From Micromonospora andamanensis (GTDB lineage: Bacteria; Actinomycetota; Actinomycetes; Mycobacteriales; Micromonosporaceae): a DNA stretch of 64,000 nucleotides. The stretch is taken from assembly GCF_016863495.1 (NCBI RefSeq), contig NZ_BOOZ01000002.1:62001-126000 (forward strand), read 5' to 3'. Below the pieces are notes generated by a model. That model was given only the letters and a program-made list of their open reading frames with translations, made no database searches and had not been told where the DNA came from. This document shows positions 16,206 through 24,478 of the stretch, piece after piece (position 1 is the stretch's first letter; every line of letters starts with the position of its first letter). The translations under genes and the position numbers were made by a program.

Positions 16206-16935
16206 ATGTCATCGCGCACGGGGGCGAGTGCGTTTCTTGCGGTGGTGTTGTCGGTTGTGCTGGCCGGTTGCGGCACGGATAGCGGCATACAACCGCCAGC
16301 GGTCAGCCAGAGCCCATCGCCAGCGACCGCCGCGCCGGCGGCCAGCGAGGTGGCGGCCTCGGTTCAGCCCGAGGCCGCGCCGGTCAATCCCGTCGAGGTG
16401 CTTGCCCGCAATACCCGACGTGCGTATGCGGCGTGTGGCGGCTGCGGAGGAGTGCTCGCGCTTTCCGGTGCCGACCTGCAGGCGGCGATCGACTCTCTGG
16501 TTGTCGAGCACTCCAAGCAGGCCGGCCCGGCACTGACGCGAAAGAACGCCGAGCTTGCCCTTTACGGCCCGGCCGGGACGACGCCGAAGGTGGCCGGGGA
16601 CAACGTCCAAGGATACGACGTGTTGTTTTACGACGCGTCGGGCAAGCTGGTGCTGGGACGCCAGGTCAAGACGTTCGCCGGCAAACCGAATCAATTTCCG
16701 GGCCGGCTCAGCGATGCGGCGCCCAACATTGCAATACGACGGAGAGTTGCTGGTCCAGGTAGCGCCCGGTGTCGACGCGGCGGCTGTGGAGGGCATGATG
16801 AAAAGCTTCTGGGGCAACCGCTCCGATGCACGGCTGGCCGTCTACCAGAACGTGTGGGTGGCGTTTCGGTCTCCGGACGGCAGGCCGCTGGGCTTGTGGA
16901 TGCCAGGCGCGCGTGGCATGGGCGTGCCGGGCTGA
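16206..16935 (+). pseudogene. Lipoprotein gene interrupted by a +1 frameshift
   Basis: ATG 16206 follows a strong GGGGGAGG ribosome site. A lipobox (VLAGC) and an Ala/Pro/Gln-rich spacer precede a domain with KNAELALYGPAGTTPKVAGD, GYDVLFYDASGKLVLGRQVKTF and RLSDAAPN. At about 16728 the plausible protein moves by +1 to LQYDGELLVQVAPGVD and SFWGNRSDARLAVYQ, ending at 16935. One extra base in AACATTG explains it. The unshifted frame happens to stay open into the next gene, giving a misleading 467-residue ORF. Unknown family. Confidence 0.6.
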
Positions 16936-16949
16936 ACGGGGGACGACCT

Positions 16950-17609
16950 GTGGGGATAGATGCCAGCCTATTCTGCCTCTGCCGACGAGTCCGCCTCTTT
17001 CTCGGCAAGCCGGTGCGTAACTCGTGGGACGACATCATCTACTTCGCCTACGCGCACCCGAATGCGCCTAACCACAGTCAGTCGCGGGAGATGTCGGGGG
17101 CGTTGTGGAAGATCTTCGCTGAACACGTCGGACACCAGCTGCAGGTGATCTACGACTCTCAGCTGGAGTACGACGAGATGTGGGAGCCGCCCGGGCCGCC
17201 CGCCAAAATCGGCGGTGATGAGCCTGGCGACATCGAGTTCGATGACTACCTTGCCGACTGGCCCGAGGATGAATTCGCCGACTACCCGAGTAACGGGTGG
17301 GATGTGTCGAAGGTCGGCTATCTGGCGTGTTTCCGTTGTCGGGAACGGCTCTGCCTGGGGCATGCGGTGCGCGATGCCGACGGTCGGGTGTTGTTCTTCC
17401 ACCGTGGTGGTCCGGAGACTCCGGCCAACTCCCGGCAGCCGGTGCTCAACCGGGCGGCATGGCGGTTTCTGGCCCGGCACTCCACACATGAGTTGCCGAT
17501 CATCGTCGGCCCACCGTACGACCGGGACATCGACAGTTACGTCGAGATCGGCGGCCAGCGGCCTAACGACGTTCCGTTTGACGACTACCTGGCCAACTGG
17601 CCCGGGTAG
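16950..17609 (+). CDS. Acidic protein with two tandem copies of an unrecognised domain
   Basis: 219 residues from GTG 16950, with GGGGGA 7-13 bases upstream. The two halves align with each other: FCLCRRVRLFLGKPVR / ACFRCRERLCLGHAVR near the start of each unit, WKIFAEHVGHQLQVI / WRFLARHSTHELPII in the middle, and FDDYLADWPE / FDDYLANWPG at the end. Each unit is about 100 residues with a CxxC or CxC pair and an acidic tail. No signal peptide. It sits 14 bases after the lipoprotein gene. No known family was recognised; an immunity-type partner is one speculation. Confidence 0.65.
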   Translation: MGIDASLFCLCRRVRLFLGKPVRNSWDDIIYFAYAHPNAPNHSQSREMSGALWKIFAEHVGHQLQVIYDSQLEYDEMWEPPGPPAKIGGDEPGDIEFDDYLADWPEDEFADYPSNGWDVSKVGYLACFRCRERLCLGHAVRDADGRVLFFHRGGPETPANSRQPVLNRAAWRFLARHSTHELPIIVGPPYDRDIDSYVEIGGQRPNDVPFDDYLANWPG

Positions 17610-17964
17610 GCCGGGCGCATTCACCCGGCACGTCGCTCCGCATCAAGGGACGACGCCACGCCGACAGCCCACCCGAGGCCCGTCACGGTGGTGCTCCCTG
17701 GGTGCTCGGCCGCCATGGACCGGCTCGCTCAGAGTGGACTGGGGGATACATCGGTTTGGCACAAACGGGCAAAGCCAGGCAGCGCGTGGACCGGTGAGAC
17801 CTGAAGCAATGGGAGAGCACTGATCAACGCCGCCTCTTAATCCGCGGGTTCGGGGTTCGAGTCCCTGGCGGCGCACCAACGAGCAAGGCCCTGAACTGGT
17901 AGAACACTGCCGGTCGGGGCCTTTTCGCGTACGCGGGTACGACAGCCCATCCGTCGGAGCTTGA
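17610..17964. other. Gene-free stretch holding the right island end
   Basis: No credible gene. Minus-strand frames here are read-throughs of the tRNA-like sequence. It contains GGGATACATCGGTTT (17743-17757), the right att repeat and a copy of the tRNA terminator. Confidence 0.6.
17834..17894 (+). repeat. Right attachment repeat: 3' half of tRNA-Lys
   Basis: Identical over 61 bp to 12687-12747, including anticodon loop, T-arm, acceptor 3' strand and CCA, but with no 5' half, so it cannot be a functional tRNA. A diverged copy of the terminator follows (17885-17924). Confidence 0.9.
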
Positions 17965-18672
17965 TCAACGCAGGGCTGGGATGTTGTCGAGCTGATCGGG
18001 GCGAAGGTTCTCCCAGATGATGCCGGGCGGTCGCGCCCGGTCAGGCGCGTACGCGACGACCTCCTCAGGAGTGATCGCGTAGTCGACGCCGAAGTCGTGA
18101 TCGGCGTGGGGAAGTTCCTCGTCGAGGAGTTGGCTCTGGTGAACGGTGGTGGCTATGGCGGTGTGCCTGGTGACCAGCCCGGCCTCGGTCAGAAGCGCGA
18201 TCTCCAGGTCGGAGTAGCCGGCGCCCTTGCCGACCCGTACGCCGTTGCGTCGGCTGATCGCGACGCTGCCGCACACGATCATGTCCACCGGCCGCATGTC
18301 GTCGGGGCCGACTGTGGGGGCGAACTCCGGTGCGCCTGTGCTCGTGGCGGCAGTCTCGAACGGGACTGCCAGCACCGCCGGGTCGAGCAGGTAGAACGGC
18401 TTCGGTGTGGCGAGTCGCGGGACCGCCATGTAGAGCAGCTTGCCCTCTTGGAGGGCGCGCACCCGGACAGACAACTGGGCCCGGTCGGGGTTGCACTTGA
18501 TGACCCTTGCCTTCTTCCAGACATCCAGGTCCGCGAGCCTGGCTGCGGCGTCGTCCTTGCCGGTGAAGTCAGGAATGTGGCCATGCACCCCTGGCGGTGC
18601 CATGCCTTCGCGTTCGAGGAGATCCCAGACGCGTCGGCGAACGGCCTGCTTGGCGTCGTCGGTGCTTGTCAC
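17965..18672 (-). CDS. 5-formyltetrahydrofolate cyclo-ligase-family protein
   Basis: 235 residues of the 5-FCL/NagB-like fold: VRRRVWDLLEREG, ARVIKCNPDRAQLSVRVRALQEGKLLYMAVPRL, and the family's late motif VRVGKGAGYSDLEIALL. The canonical enzyme turns 5-formyl-THF into 5,10-methenyl-THF, but this long divergent branch lacks some ATP-site features and may do something else. GTG 18672 follows an AGGAG that overlaps the stop of the XRE gene, so the two are co-expressed. Confidence 0.8.
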   Translation of the reverse strand: MTSTDDAKQAVRRRVWDLLEREGMAPPGVHGHIPDFTGKDDAAARLADLDVWKKARVIKCNPDRAQLSVRVRALQEGKLLYMAVPRLATPKPFYLLDPAVLAVPFETAATSTGAPEFAPTVGPDDMRPVDMIVCGSVAISRRNGVRVGKGAGYSDLEIALLTEAGLVTRHTAIATTVHQSQLLDEELPHADHDFGVDYAITPEEVVAYAPDRARPPGIIWENLRPDQLDNIPALR

Positions 18673-18682
18673 GATGTTGCTC

Positions 18683-19891
18683 CTATGGAGTCATGAGGGT
18701 GAGGAGGCGTTCGTTGACATCCTGGACCGCAGGTCGGTCGCTCCAGGGCCGCAGTTCGCGGGCTGCGGCGAAGGCGAGGTTCAGGCCGCCTCCCGCGCGG
18801 GTCCGCTCAATGACGTTTATGGCTTGATGCAGGTAGGAGATGGCTGTATCGAGGTCGCGATGACGGATGTTGGCGAGGGTGAGGTTGCCGAGGACGACGG
18901 CCGTCGACTTGCGGCGTGCGGCGACAAGTTGGTGCGCCTTCTCCAACGCCGTGATCGCGTCCGCCAACCTGTTCAACGACAACCAGCACGAGCCTGCGAG
19001 TCGGGCGTGGTGGCTGGGACAGTAGAGGACGGAGGCAGGGTCCTGCGGGTCTACCGAGGCGAACGAGTCTTCGGCCGCTCCGAGCGCCTCATCGCAGTCC
19101 CGAACCTCGCCGAGCATCGCGTGTGCCTCGGCGCGGTGTAGTTGGGCGAGGCCCGTAAGTACGGGGCTGATGCGAAGGCTTACCTCAGTGGCATGCGCGG
19201 TCAACGCGATGGCAGCGGTTGGCCGCCTGACTCCATAGAGCGCCAGGTAGCTCTTGCGGAGTAGCGCGTTGGCTTCGGCGACAGGATCGCGGGCTTCCTT
19301 CGCGGCGTTTATCGCCTGGTCGAAGTATGCGGCGCTGGCGGCGTGGTCGTGTCGCTGCGTGGCGTCCCATACCAGTTGGCCCATCAGCGTGGCCGATTCG
19401 GCGATCGTGGCAGCCAACTCGCGCTGAACTGAGCTGGCGTCGGCGTACTGACGGAGGAAGACCACCTGGCCATGCAACTGGGCCGCTTCAGCGAGCAGAA
19501 GGGTCGAGGGTGTCTGGTCGTAGCGTTCGTCAAGAAGCCGCACGCGCTCCCGTAGGTACGCCACCGCGATCAGGTCGACGCGACCGGGCTGTCGCAGCGC
19601 ATGGTCGAGACGTTTGTCGGGCGTGGCGGGCGGCTGACGGGTGTCGGCCAACATATCGGCCAGCTCCTCGATGGACACTTTGAGAGCCGTGGCCAGGTGC
19701 GGGCGGTGCCAGGGCTGGGGATCCGTCTCTGCCCGTTCCCACCGAACGACTGTGGAACGGTCCACGGCGAGGATCTCGGCGAGGCGCTCCTGGCTGAGAC
19801 CGATCGCCTTACGTCGCTGCGCCAGTCGATACCGGCGTGAGCCCGACGTGCGCCGCCCATTTCCGCCACCGTGCATCACAGAGCCATTCAT
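18683..19891 (-). CDS. XRE-family transcriptional regulator with TPR-like C-terminus
   Basis: 402 residues. HTH near 20-75 (LAQRRKAIGLSQERLAEILAVDRSTVVRWERAETDPQPWHRPHLATAL), followed by about 300 residues of helical repeats like those of actinobacterial XRE regulators that sense ligands or peptides (ALLRKSYLALYGV, LHRAEAHAMLGEV, TLANIRHRDLDTAISYLHQAI). It is the first gene of a pair with the 5-FCL-like gene. Target unknown. Confidence 0.85.
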   Translation of the reverse strand: MNGSVMHGGGNGRRTSGSRRYRLAQRRKAIGLSQERLAEILAVDRSTVVRWERAETDPQPWHRPHLATALKVSIEELADMLADTRQPPATPDKRLDHALRQPGRVDLIAVAYLRERVRLLDERYDQTPSTLLLAEAAQLHGQVVFLRQYADASSVQRELAATIAESATLMGQLVWDATQRHDHAASAAYFDQAINAAKEARDPVAEANALLRKSYLALYGVRRPTAAIALTAHATEVSLRISPVLTGLAQLHRAEAHAMLGEVRDCDEALGAAEDSFASVDPQDPASVLYCPSHHARLAGSCWLSLNRLADAITALEKAHQLVAARRKSTAVVLGNLTLANIRHRDLDTAISYLHQAINVIERTRAGGGLNLAFAAARELRPWSDRPAVQDVNERLLTLMTP

Positions 19892-20243
19892 TCAGCTCAC
19901 GGCATACACCGCAATAGGGATGCATCGGTTTTGCGTCATTGCCGCACTGGGATCGGCCGGCGAACAGCGGTTGGGTGGAAGGCAGGTAACCAAAGTCTGA
20001 CCTGCTGAGCCGGAGGTGCGAGGTGAGTTGTCCGAAGCGGAGTAATTCTCAGGGCTCGGCCAAATGGGCCGACCACGAGTATCAGCTGCGGCCACCACAT
20101 CCTTCCGCTCGCAGATGTACGACTCCTCGCCTGCGTACCGCCATCGGGGCTGCGTGGGTGGGTGATCGGCGGCTTACCCCGAGCCGCCGTGCGGCGGCGG
20201 TGGGCTCGCCATTCCCCCGGCGAGCCCACCGCTGGCCTTTTCG
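19892..20243. promoter_or_regulatory. Divergent regulatory region with attenuator-like leader
   Basis: 352 bases between the XRE gene and the small CxxC gene. On the plus strand a GTG-initiated reading frame (20023-20250) has a strong GGAGG ribosome site but no recognisable protein. It contains two hairpins: GGCGGCT/AGCCGCC (20168-20188) and a perfect 14-bp stem at 20197-20232 followed by TTTT, ending 12 bases before the CxxC gene's start. GGGATGCATCGGTTT at 19917-19931 lies in the XRE promoter area. Confidence 0.4.
20197..20240 (+). terminator. Strong intrinsic terminator/attenuator before the CxxC gene
   Basis: GCGGTGGGCTCGCC pairs perfectly with 20219-20232 around an 8-base loop, followed by TGGCCTTTTC. 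It lies just before the start of the downstream gene, which is more like an attenuator than the end of a transcription unit. Confidence 0.6.
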
Positions 20244-20585
20244 GTGGTGACCAGGCAGCCGCGCCGCTTGTCGGCGCACCGGAACCTTGCCGTTGAGGGC
20301 GAGCATCTGCCGAAGCGCCCGCTGTGGCTGTGCCGCCGGTGTGGGCACCCGTGGCCGTGCGGGTCGGCAAGGCTGGCTCTCGTGGCCGAGTACCGGGACA
20401 TGCCGGTCAGCCTGTTCCTCTACCTGGCCAGTTGCCTGCACGAGGCCATCGATGACCTGCACCGGCTCAACCCCAGCGTGACAGGCAACGCGGCTGACAT
20501 GTTCGATCGGTTTCTCGGCTGGCCCACCCGGCACCGCCGTCTCCGGGCGGCTGCGGGCGACGCGGCGAGCCCACCGAACTCGTAG
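20244..20585 (+). CDS. Small actinobacterial CxxC/PWPC protein
   Basis: 113 residues from GTG 20244. The core reads LPKRPLWLCRRCGHPWPCGSARLALVAEY, then LYLASCLHEAIDDLHRLNP and FDRFLGW. I know this pattern from a small protein family common near XRE regulators in Micromonospora and Streptomyces, sometimes labelled flavin reductase without evidence. The CxxCx4C pattern may bind metal. The start overlaps a putative leader ORF by 7 bases. Function unknown. Confidence 0.65.
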   Translation: MVTRQPRRLSAHRNLAVEGEHLPKRPLWLCRRCGHPWPCGSARLALVAEYRDMPVSLFLYLASCLHEAIDDLHRLNPSVTGNAADMFDRFLGWPTRHRRLRAAAGDAASPPNS

Positions 20586-20771
20586 TACCGCTCGGAGTTG
20601 TCGACTGTCCTCGTCGGTGGCGTGCCTACCGCAAGCTACATCCGCGTCGCTCATTGGAATCTGGAACGGTTTGCCCGACTTACGTAGCATCGGCGGTGAC
20701 CAATTGCCGTGCTGGCCTTGGAGTTATGCAACTGCATTGGCCATCGGCACAGTCAAATCCATGGGGGATAT

Positions 20772-21788
20772 GTGCAGACCGCCGAGACGATCCGTGATAC
20801 CCGAACCGTTGCGCCACACGAGCGGTTCGACTACTGGCAGGAGGTTGTCAACCATTCGATCGTGCCGCTGGAGATGTACAGCGATCATCGTGCCGACTTC
20901 GACGCGGCGTTCCGCGCGGTCGATCTCGGTGTCGCCAGGGCGACGAGGTTCTGGTACCCGACGGTGGAAGCGCACCGCACGTCCAAGCTGATCAGACAGT
21001 CCGATCCGGGCCTGTACCAACTCGCGCTCGTCCTGCGCGGAGAGGCCAGCGTCGTCCAGGGCCGGCGGGACACTGCGGTCCTGGTCAACCAGTTCGGCTT
21101 CCACGACTTCTCGCGCCCGTCCCGAATGTTCCACGCGGTGAACCGACCATCTCGTGCCCAACCGACCGTGATCACGCTGACCATCCCGGGCGCGCTGCTT
21201 CCCGTCGAGGGCAAAAAGCTTCCCCGGCACGCCATTGCCATGTCCGGGCACCAGGGGATCGGTGGGCTGCTCGCGCGGCACCTCGGCCAGTTGACCGGCC
21301 ACTGTGAGCAGTACCGGCCAAGCGACCTGGCGCGGCTCGGCACCGTCACCCTGGATCTGCTCGGCGCGCTGCTCGCGCACTACCTCGACACCTCGAACAT
21401 GCTGCCGCCGGAATCGCGTGATCGGGTGCTCCTGGCCCGCGTTCACGCCCATATCGAGCGGCACCTCGGCGACCCTGGGCTATCGCCCCCGTCGATCGCG
21501 GAGGCGCACCACATGTCCGTGCGCAGCCTGCACCGACTGTTCAACAGAGAACGTACGACGGTCGCCGCCTGGATCCGCGATCGTCGCCTGGAACGCTGCC
21601 GGCGTGACCTGGCCAGCTCGTTGGCAGCCCACCGGCCGATCAACATGATCGCCGCGCGCTGGGGGTTCACCAACGCAGCGCACTTCAGTCGAGCTTTCCG
21701 CAGCGTGTACGACATGAGCCCGCACGAATACCGCCGACACCGCGACGATTCGCTCCCGGCACCGTGGCACGGATCGTCAACAGCCTGA
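20772..21788 (+). CDS. AraC-family transcriptional regulator (AraC_binding_2 type)
   Basis: 338 residues from GTG 20772, placed by GGGGGA just upstream. The N-terminal ~200 residues resemble the AraC_binding_2/TransActiv domain (HERFDYWQEVVNHS, FDAAFRAVDLG), and the C-terminal ~100 residues carry two HTHs (PPSIAEAHHMSVRSLHRLF; INMIAARWGFTNAAHFSRAFRSVYDMSPHEYRR). Such regulators usually activate neighbouring catabolic genes. The B-lectin and aldehyde dehydrogenase lie downstream on the same strand. Confidence 0.9.
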   Translation: MQTAETIRDTRTVAPHERFDYWQEVVNHSIVPLEMYSDHRADFDAAFRAVDLGVARATRFWYPTVEAHRTSKLIRQSDPGLYQLALVLRGEASVVQGRRDTAVLVNQFGFHDFSRPSRMFHAVNRPSRAQPTVITLTIPGALLPVEGKKLPRHAIAMSGHQGIGGLLARHLGQLTGHCEQYRPSDLARLGTVTLDLLGALLAHYLDTSNMLPPESRDRVLLARVHAHIERHLGDPGLSPPSIAEAHHMSVRSLHRLFNRERTTVAAWIRDRRLERCRRDLASSLAAHRPINMIAARWGFTNAAHFSRAFRSVYDMSPHEYRRHRDDSLPAPWHGSSTA

Positions 21789-21874
21789 CGCCTGGCGGCA
21801 AGCCGACCCTGCCTTTGACGGACATCATGAATGCGTGCTGGGGAGGACAGCAGTTGTGTGGAGGTGCTTTGCAG

Positions 21875-22291
21875 GTGGCAAGTGAACGAAGGGCGATGAG
21901 GGGCCTCGTGCGTGGGCTCGCGGTCGCGACGATGGCGGTGGTGGCGATGGTGACCGCCACGGCACCAGCCTACGCGGCCAACCTCGGACAGCGGCTCTAC
22001 AAGGGCACGTATATGCACAAGGGTGATTACATCGCCCGGAGCGGCGTCCAGTTGCTCATGCAGCAGGACGGAAACCTCGTGCTGAGGAACACGTACGGAG
22101 TGTGCTGGGCCTCTGGGACGAACCCCAGCGGTCACCAGGCGGTGTACCAGCGTGACGGAAACTTCGTCGTTCTCAACAGCAGTGGCCGTGCCCTGTGGGC
22201 GAGCAACACCGTCGGAAACCCGGGGACGACGGTCTCGATCGAGACCAATGGCAACCTCTACGTGGGCAACAAACTCATCTCGGTCTGTTAG
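21875..22291 (+). CDS. Secreted B-type (bulb) lectin domain protein
   Basis: 138 residues from GTG 21875 (GGAGG 10 bases upstream). A signal peptide ends at APAYA, followed by one bulb-lectin domain with three repeats: QQDGNLVL, QRDGNFVVL and ETNGNLYV, the last lacking the full QxDxNxVxY mannose-binding motif. One cysteine pair is possible (VCWASG and C-terminal VC). It is probably extracellular and mannose-binding, perhaps in competition or adhesion. An internal ATG at 21896 is an alternative start. Confidence 0.8.
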   Translation: MASERRAMRGLVRGLAVATMAVVAMVTATAPAYAANLGQRLYKGTYMHKGDYIARSGVQLLMQQDGNLVLRNTYGVCWASGTNPSGHQAVYQRDGNFVVLNSSGRALWASNTVGNPGTTVSIETNGNLYVGNKLISVC

Positions 22292-22892
22292 TACTCGAAC
22301 GTCACATGGCGTTGGCATGGAAATGAGGACGGCCACCGCGTTGATCATCGATGGTCTGTGAGGACCAGCCGAAGATCGTGCGGTGGCCGTGCCACGCGTG
22401 CCGGCGGCATGCCCGTCGTCCGCCTACGAGCTGCGGAGCGCGGGTTGATCATGGCCTGATGGTCGTGGAGCTCACCTGCCCCGCCGTGCCCGAATGCTGC
22501 CGTTGGAACCCGCGCCGGAGCGCGGCCTTTGACGAGTAGGCGGTCATGCCCCTCCGGTGCGATGCCGTGTGGCTCAGCGAATGCTCGGGATGGGGACTGC
22601 ACGGCGTCCGCGACCGTCGGGGTGAGATGTGCCCAGCCTGCGCGGCGAGCGACCAACCGTTGTGCCGCTCCGCCAGCAACCTCCTAGTGCGCTCCGCCGG
22701 GCGGTGGCGGCTCCTGACGGGAGGGTTCCGTTCGAAACCACGCCCGCTGTCGCCTCGAGAAGTATTCTCCTGGAAGTGGTGCAACTCGGTTATTCCGGTC
22801 AGTAGTTCGGACGTCGACGCCATGGTTGCGCTGGTGGGCCGAGCCGCGTCCGGCAGTGACAGGTCGTGTCGCGCGACTGGAGGGGAGACGCC
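22292..22892. other. Gene-poor stretch, about 600 bases
   Basis: No reading frame here has a recognisable domain, a clear ribosome site and actinobacterial codon bias together. GTTGATCAT occurs twice (near 22341 and 22446). I see no terminator-like hairpin or complete element. It may be remnant sequence. Confidence 0.4.
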
Positions 22893-24386
22893 ATGCCGGA
22901 CGCCATCCCTACTGTCGATCTATTGATCGGTGGTAGCTGGACACCCGCCCAATCAGGGCGAAGGACCACAAAATTACGCCCAATCGATAACGAGCCGCTA
23001 TCGGAGGTCGCCGCCGCCGGCCGTACCGATGCGGTGGCTGCCGTTGATGCGGCGGCATCCGCGAGGGCTACCTGGGGAACGTGGTCGCCGGGGCAACGGC
23101 GCGAGGTGCTGCAGCGTGCCGCAGGTCTGTTGAGCGAACGCGGCGACGACATCGTCGCGGCGATGTGCCAGGAGACCGGCGCGGTGCTCAGCTGGGGCCA
23201 GTTCAACCTGAAGCTCGCCACCGACATGCTCATCGAGGCGGCCGCGCAGACGTACGGCATCGTCGGCGACGTCGTTCCGTCCGACGTGCCCGGCATGACC
23301 GCGCTCGGCATCCGCCAACCGGTAGGAGTGGTCGTCGGCCTTGCCCCGTGGAACGCGCCGCTGATCCTCGGCATGCGAGCCGTCGCACTTCCGCTGGCTT
23401 ATGGCAACACGGTGGTGCTCAAGGCGAGCGAGGAGGCCCCGGCGACCCATGTGGCCATCGCCGCAGCCCTGCATGACGCCGGCATGCCACCAGGAGCGAT
23501 CAACGTGATCACGAACGCGCCGGCCGACGCGGCGGACGTTGTCGACGAGTTGATCTGCCATCCGCAGACCCGCTGCATCAACTTCACCGGCTCGACCTCG
23601 GTCGGGCGCGTGATCGGCGAGAAGGCCGGCCGGCATCTGAAGCGCACCGTCCTCGAACTCGGCGGCAAGGCGCCGATGCTGGTGCTGGCCGACGCGGACA
23701 TTCCGGCTGCGGTACGCGCCGCCGTCGCCGGCTCCTTCATGAACCAGGGTCAGATCTGCATGTCGACCGAGCGGATCGTGGTGGAGCGCCAGGTCGCCGA
23801 CGAGTTTCTCGACCAGTTGGTGACCCACGCCGGCAGGCTGGCCATGGGCGATCCACATGAACCGTCGACCGAGCTCGGCCCACTGGTGAACCAGCGGGCC
23901 GTCGACCATGTCGCATCGCTCGTCGCCGACGCCCAGAACAATGGCGCCGAGGTGCTCATCGGGGGCCGAGCCGACGGCTTGTTCTACCCACCGACAGTAC
24001 TGCGCGGCGTGACCCCGAAGATGCGGATCTACAGTGAAGAGTCGTTCGGGCCGGTCGCTGCGGTGATCGAGGTGGATGGCGTCGACGAGGCCGTCGACGT
24101 CGCCAACGACACCGAGCTCGGTCTGGCCAGCGCGGTGTTCAGCCGCGACGTGGCCAACGCATTGCAGGTGGCCCGCCGGATCGAAGCCGGGATCTGCCAC
24201 ATCAACGGGACCTCCGTCCACGATGAGCCGCAAATGCCATTCGGCGGCGTCAAGGCCAGCGGCTGGGGCCGGTTCGGCTCCCGGGCGGCACTCGCCGAAT
24301 TCACCGACCTGCGGTGGATAACCATCTCGCCGTTGGACCGGCAGTACCCGTTCGGGCCTCACGTCCCATCCCTGTCCGGAATCTGA
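22893..24386 (+). CDS. NAD(P)-dependent aldehyde dehydrogenase (vanillin/salicylaldehyde-type)
   Basis: 497 residues from ATG 22893 with GGAGGGGAG upstream. The catalytic residues are visible: C289 in NQGQICMSTERIVVE, E255 in VLELGGKAPMLV, and the oxyanion Asn in GLAPWNAPLIL. The order and QICMSTERI motif resemble the salicylaldehyde/vanillin dehydrogenase branch, so an aromatic aldehyde is a reasonable substrate. It is followed by an SCP2-domain gene after 92 bases. Confidence 0.92.
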   Translation: MPDAIPTVDLLIGGSWTPAQSGRRTTKLRPIDNEPLSEVAAAGRTDAVAAVDAAASARATWGTWSPGQRREVLQRAAGLLSERGDDIVAAMCQETGAVLSWGQFNLKLATDMLIEAAAQTYGIVGDVVPSDVPGMTALGIRQPVGVVVGLAPWNAPLILGMRAVALPLAYGNTVVLKASEEAPATHVAIAAALHDAGMPPGAINVITNAPADAADVVDELICHPQTRCINFTGSTSVGRVIGEKAGRHLKRTVLELGGKAPMLVLADADIPAAVRAAVAGSFMNQGQICMSTERIVVERQVADEFLDQLVTHAGRLAMGDPHEPSTELGPLVNQRAVDHVASLVADAQNNGAEVLIGGRADGLFYPPTVLRGVTPKMRIYSEESFGPVAAVIEVDGVDEAVDVANDTELGLASAVFSRDVANALQVARRIEAGICHINGTSVHDEPQMPFGGVKASGWGRFGSRAALAEFTDLRWITISPLDRQYPFGPHVPSLSGI

Positions 24387-24478
24387 GCGGCGGCATGCGC
24401 AACGGGTGATGCGGGCCCGATGGAGAGCCGGTCACGGTCATGCCGAGGTGGCACGCGAGGGAAGGATGTTGACGCCAA

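Larger units (their letters stand above)
12687..17894. mobile_element. Decaying genomic island integrated at tRNA-Lys
   Basis: About 5.2 kb bounded by the 61-bp direct repeats. The left end carries the intact tRNA and the right end only its 3' half, as expected when an integrating element restores the tRNA. Contents are accessory and largely damaged: truncated Nudix and YdcF pieces, a frameshifted DUF6361 gene, an eroded neighbour, a DUF429 gene, a frameshifted lipoprotein and a two-domain orphan. No integrase or excisionase gene is recognisable, so it is probably immobile now. The boundaries are direct observation; the history is inference. Confidence 0.8.

Noticed and set aside
16206..17609. 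A single 467-residue lipoprotein
   Set aside because: Middle section is out-of-frame nonsense; it joins a frameshifted lipoprotein to a separate downstream gene with its own ribosome site.
17834..17878. Second tRNA-Lys gene
   Set aside because: Only the 3' half is present; no D-arm or 5' acceptor strand.
17643..17879. Minus-strand ORF starting MVRRQGLEPRTRG
   Set aside because: It reads through the tRNA-Lys 3' repeat and has no domain; artefact of the att site.
22546..22926. Possible gene before the aldehyde dehydrogenase
   Set aside because: No ribosome site, no domain, poor codon bias, and it overlaps the well-supported start of the dehydrogenase.
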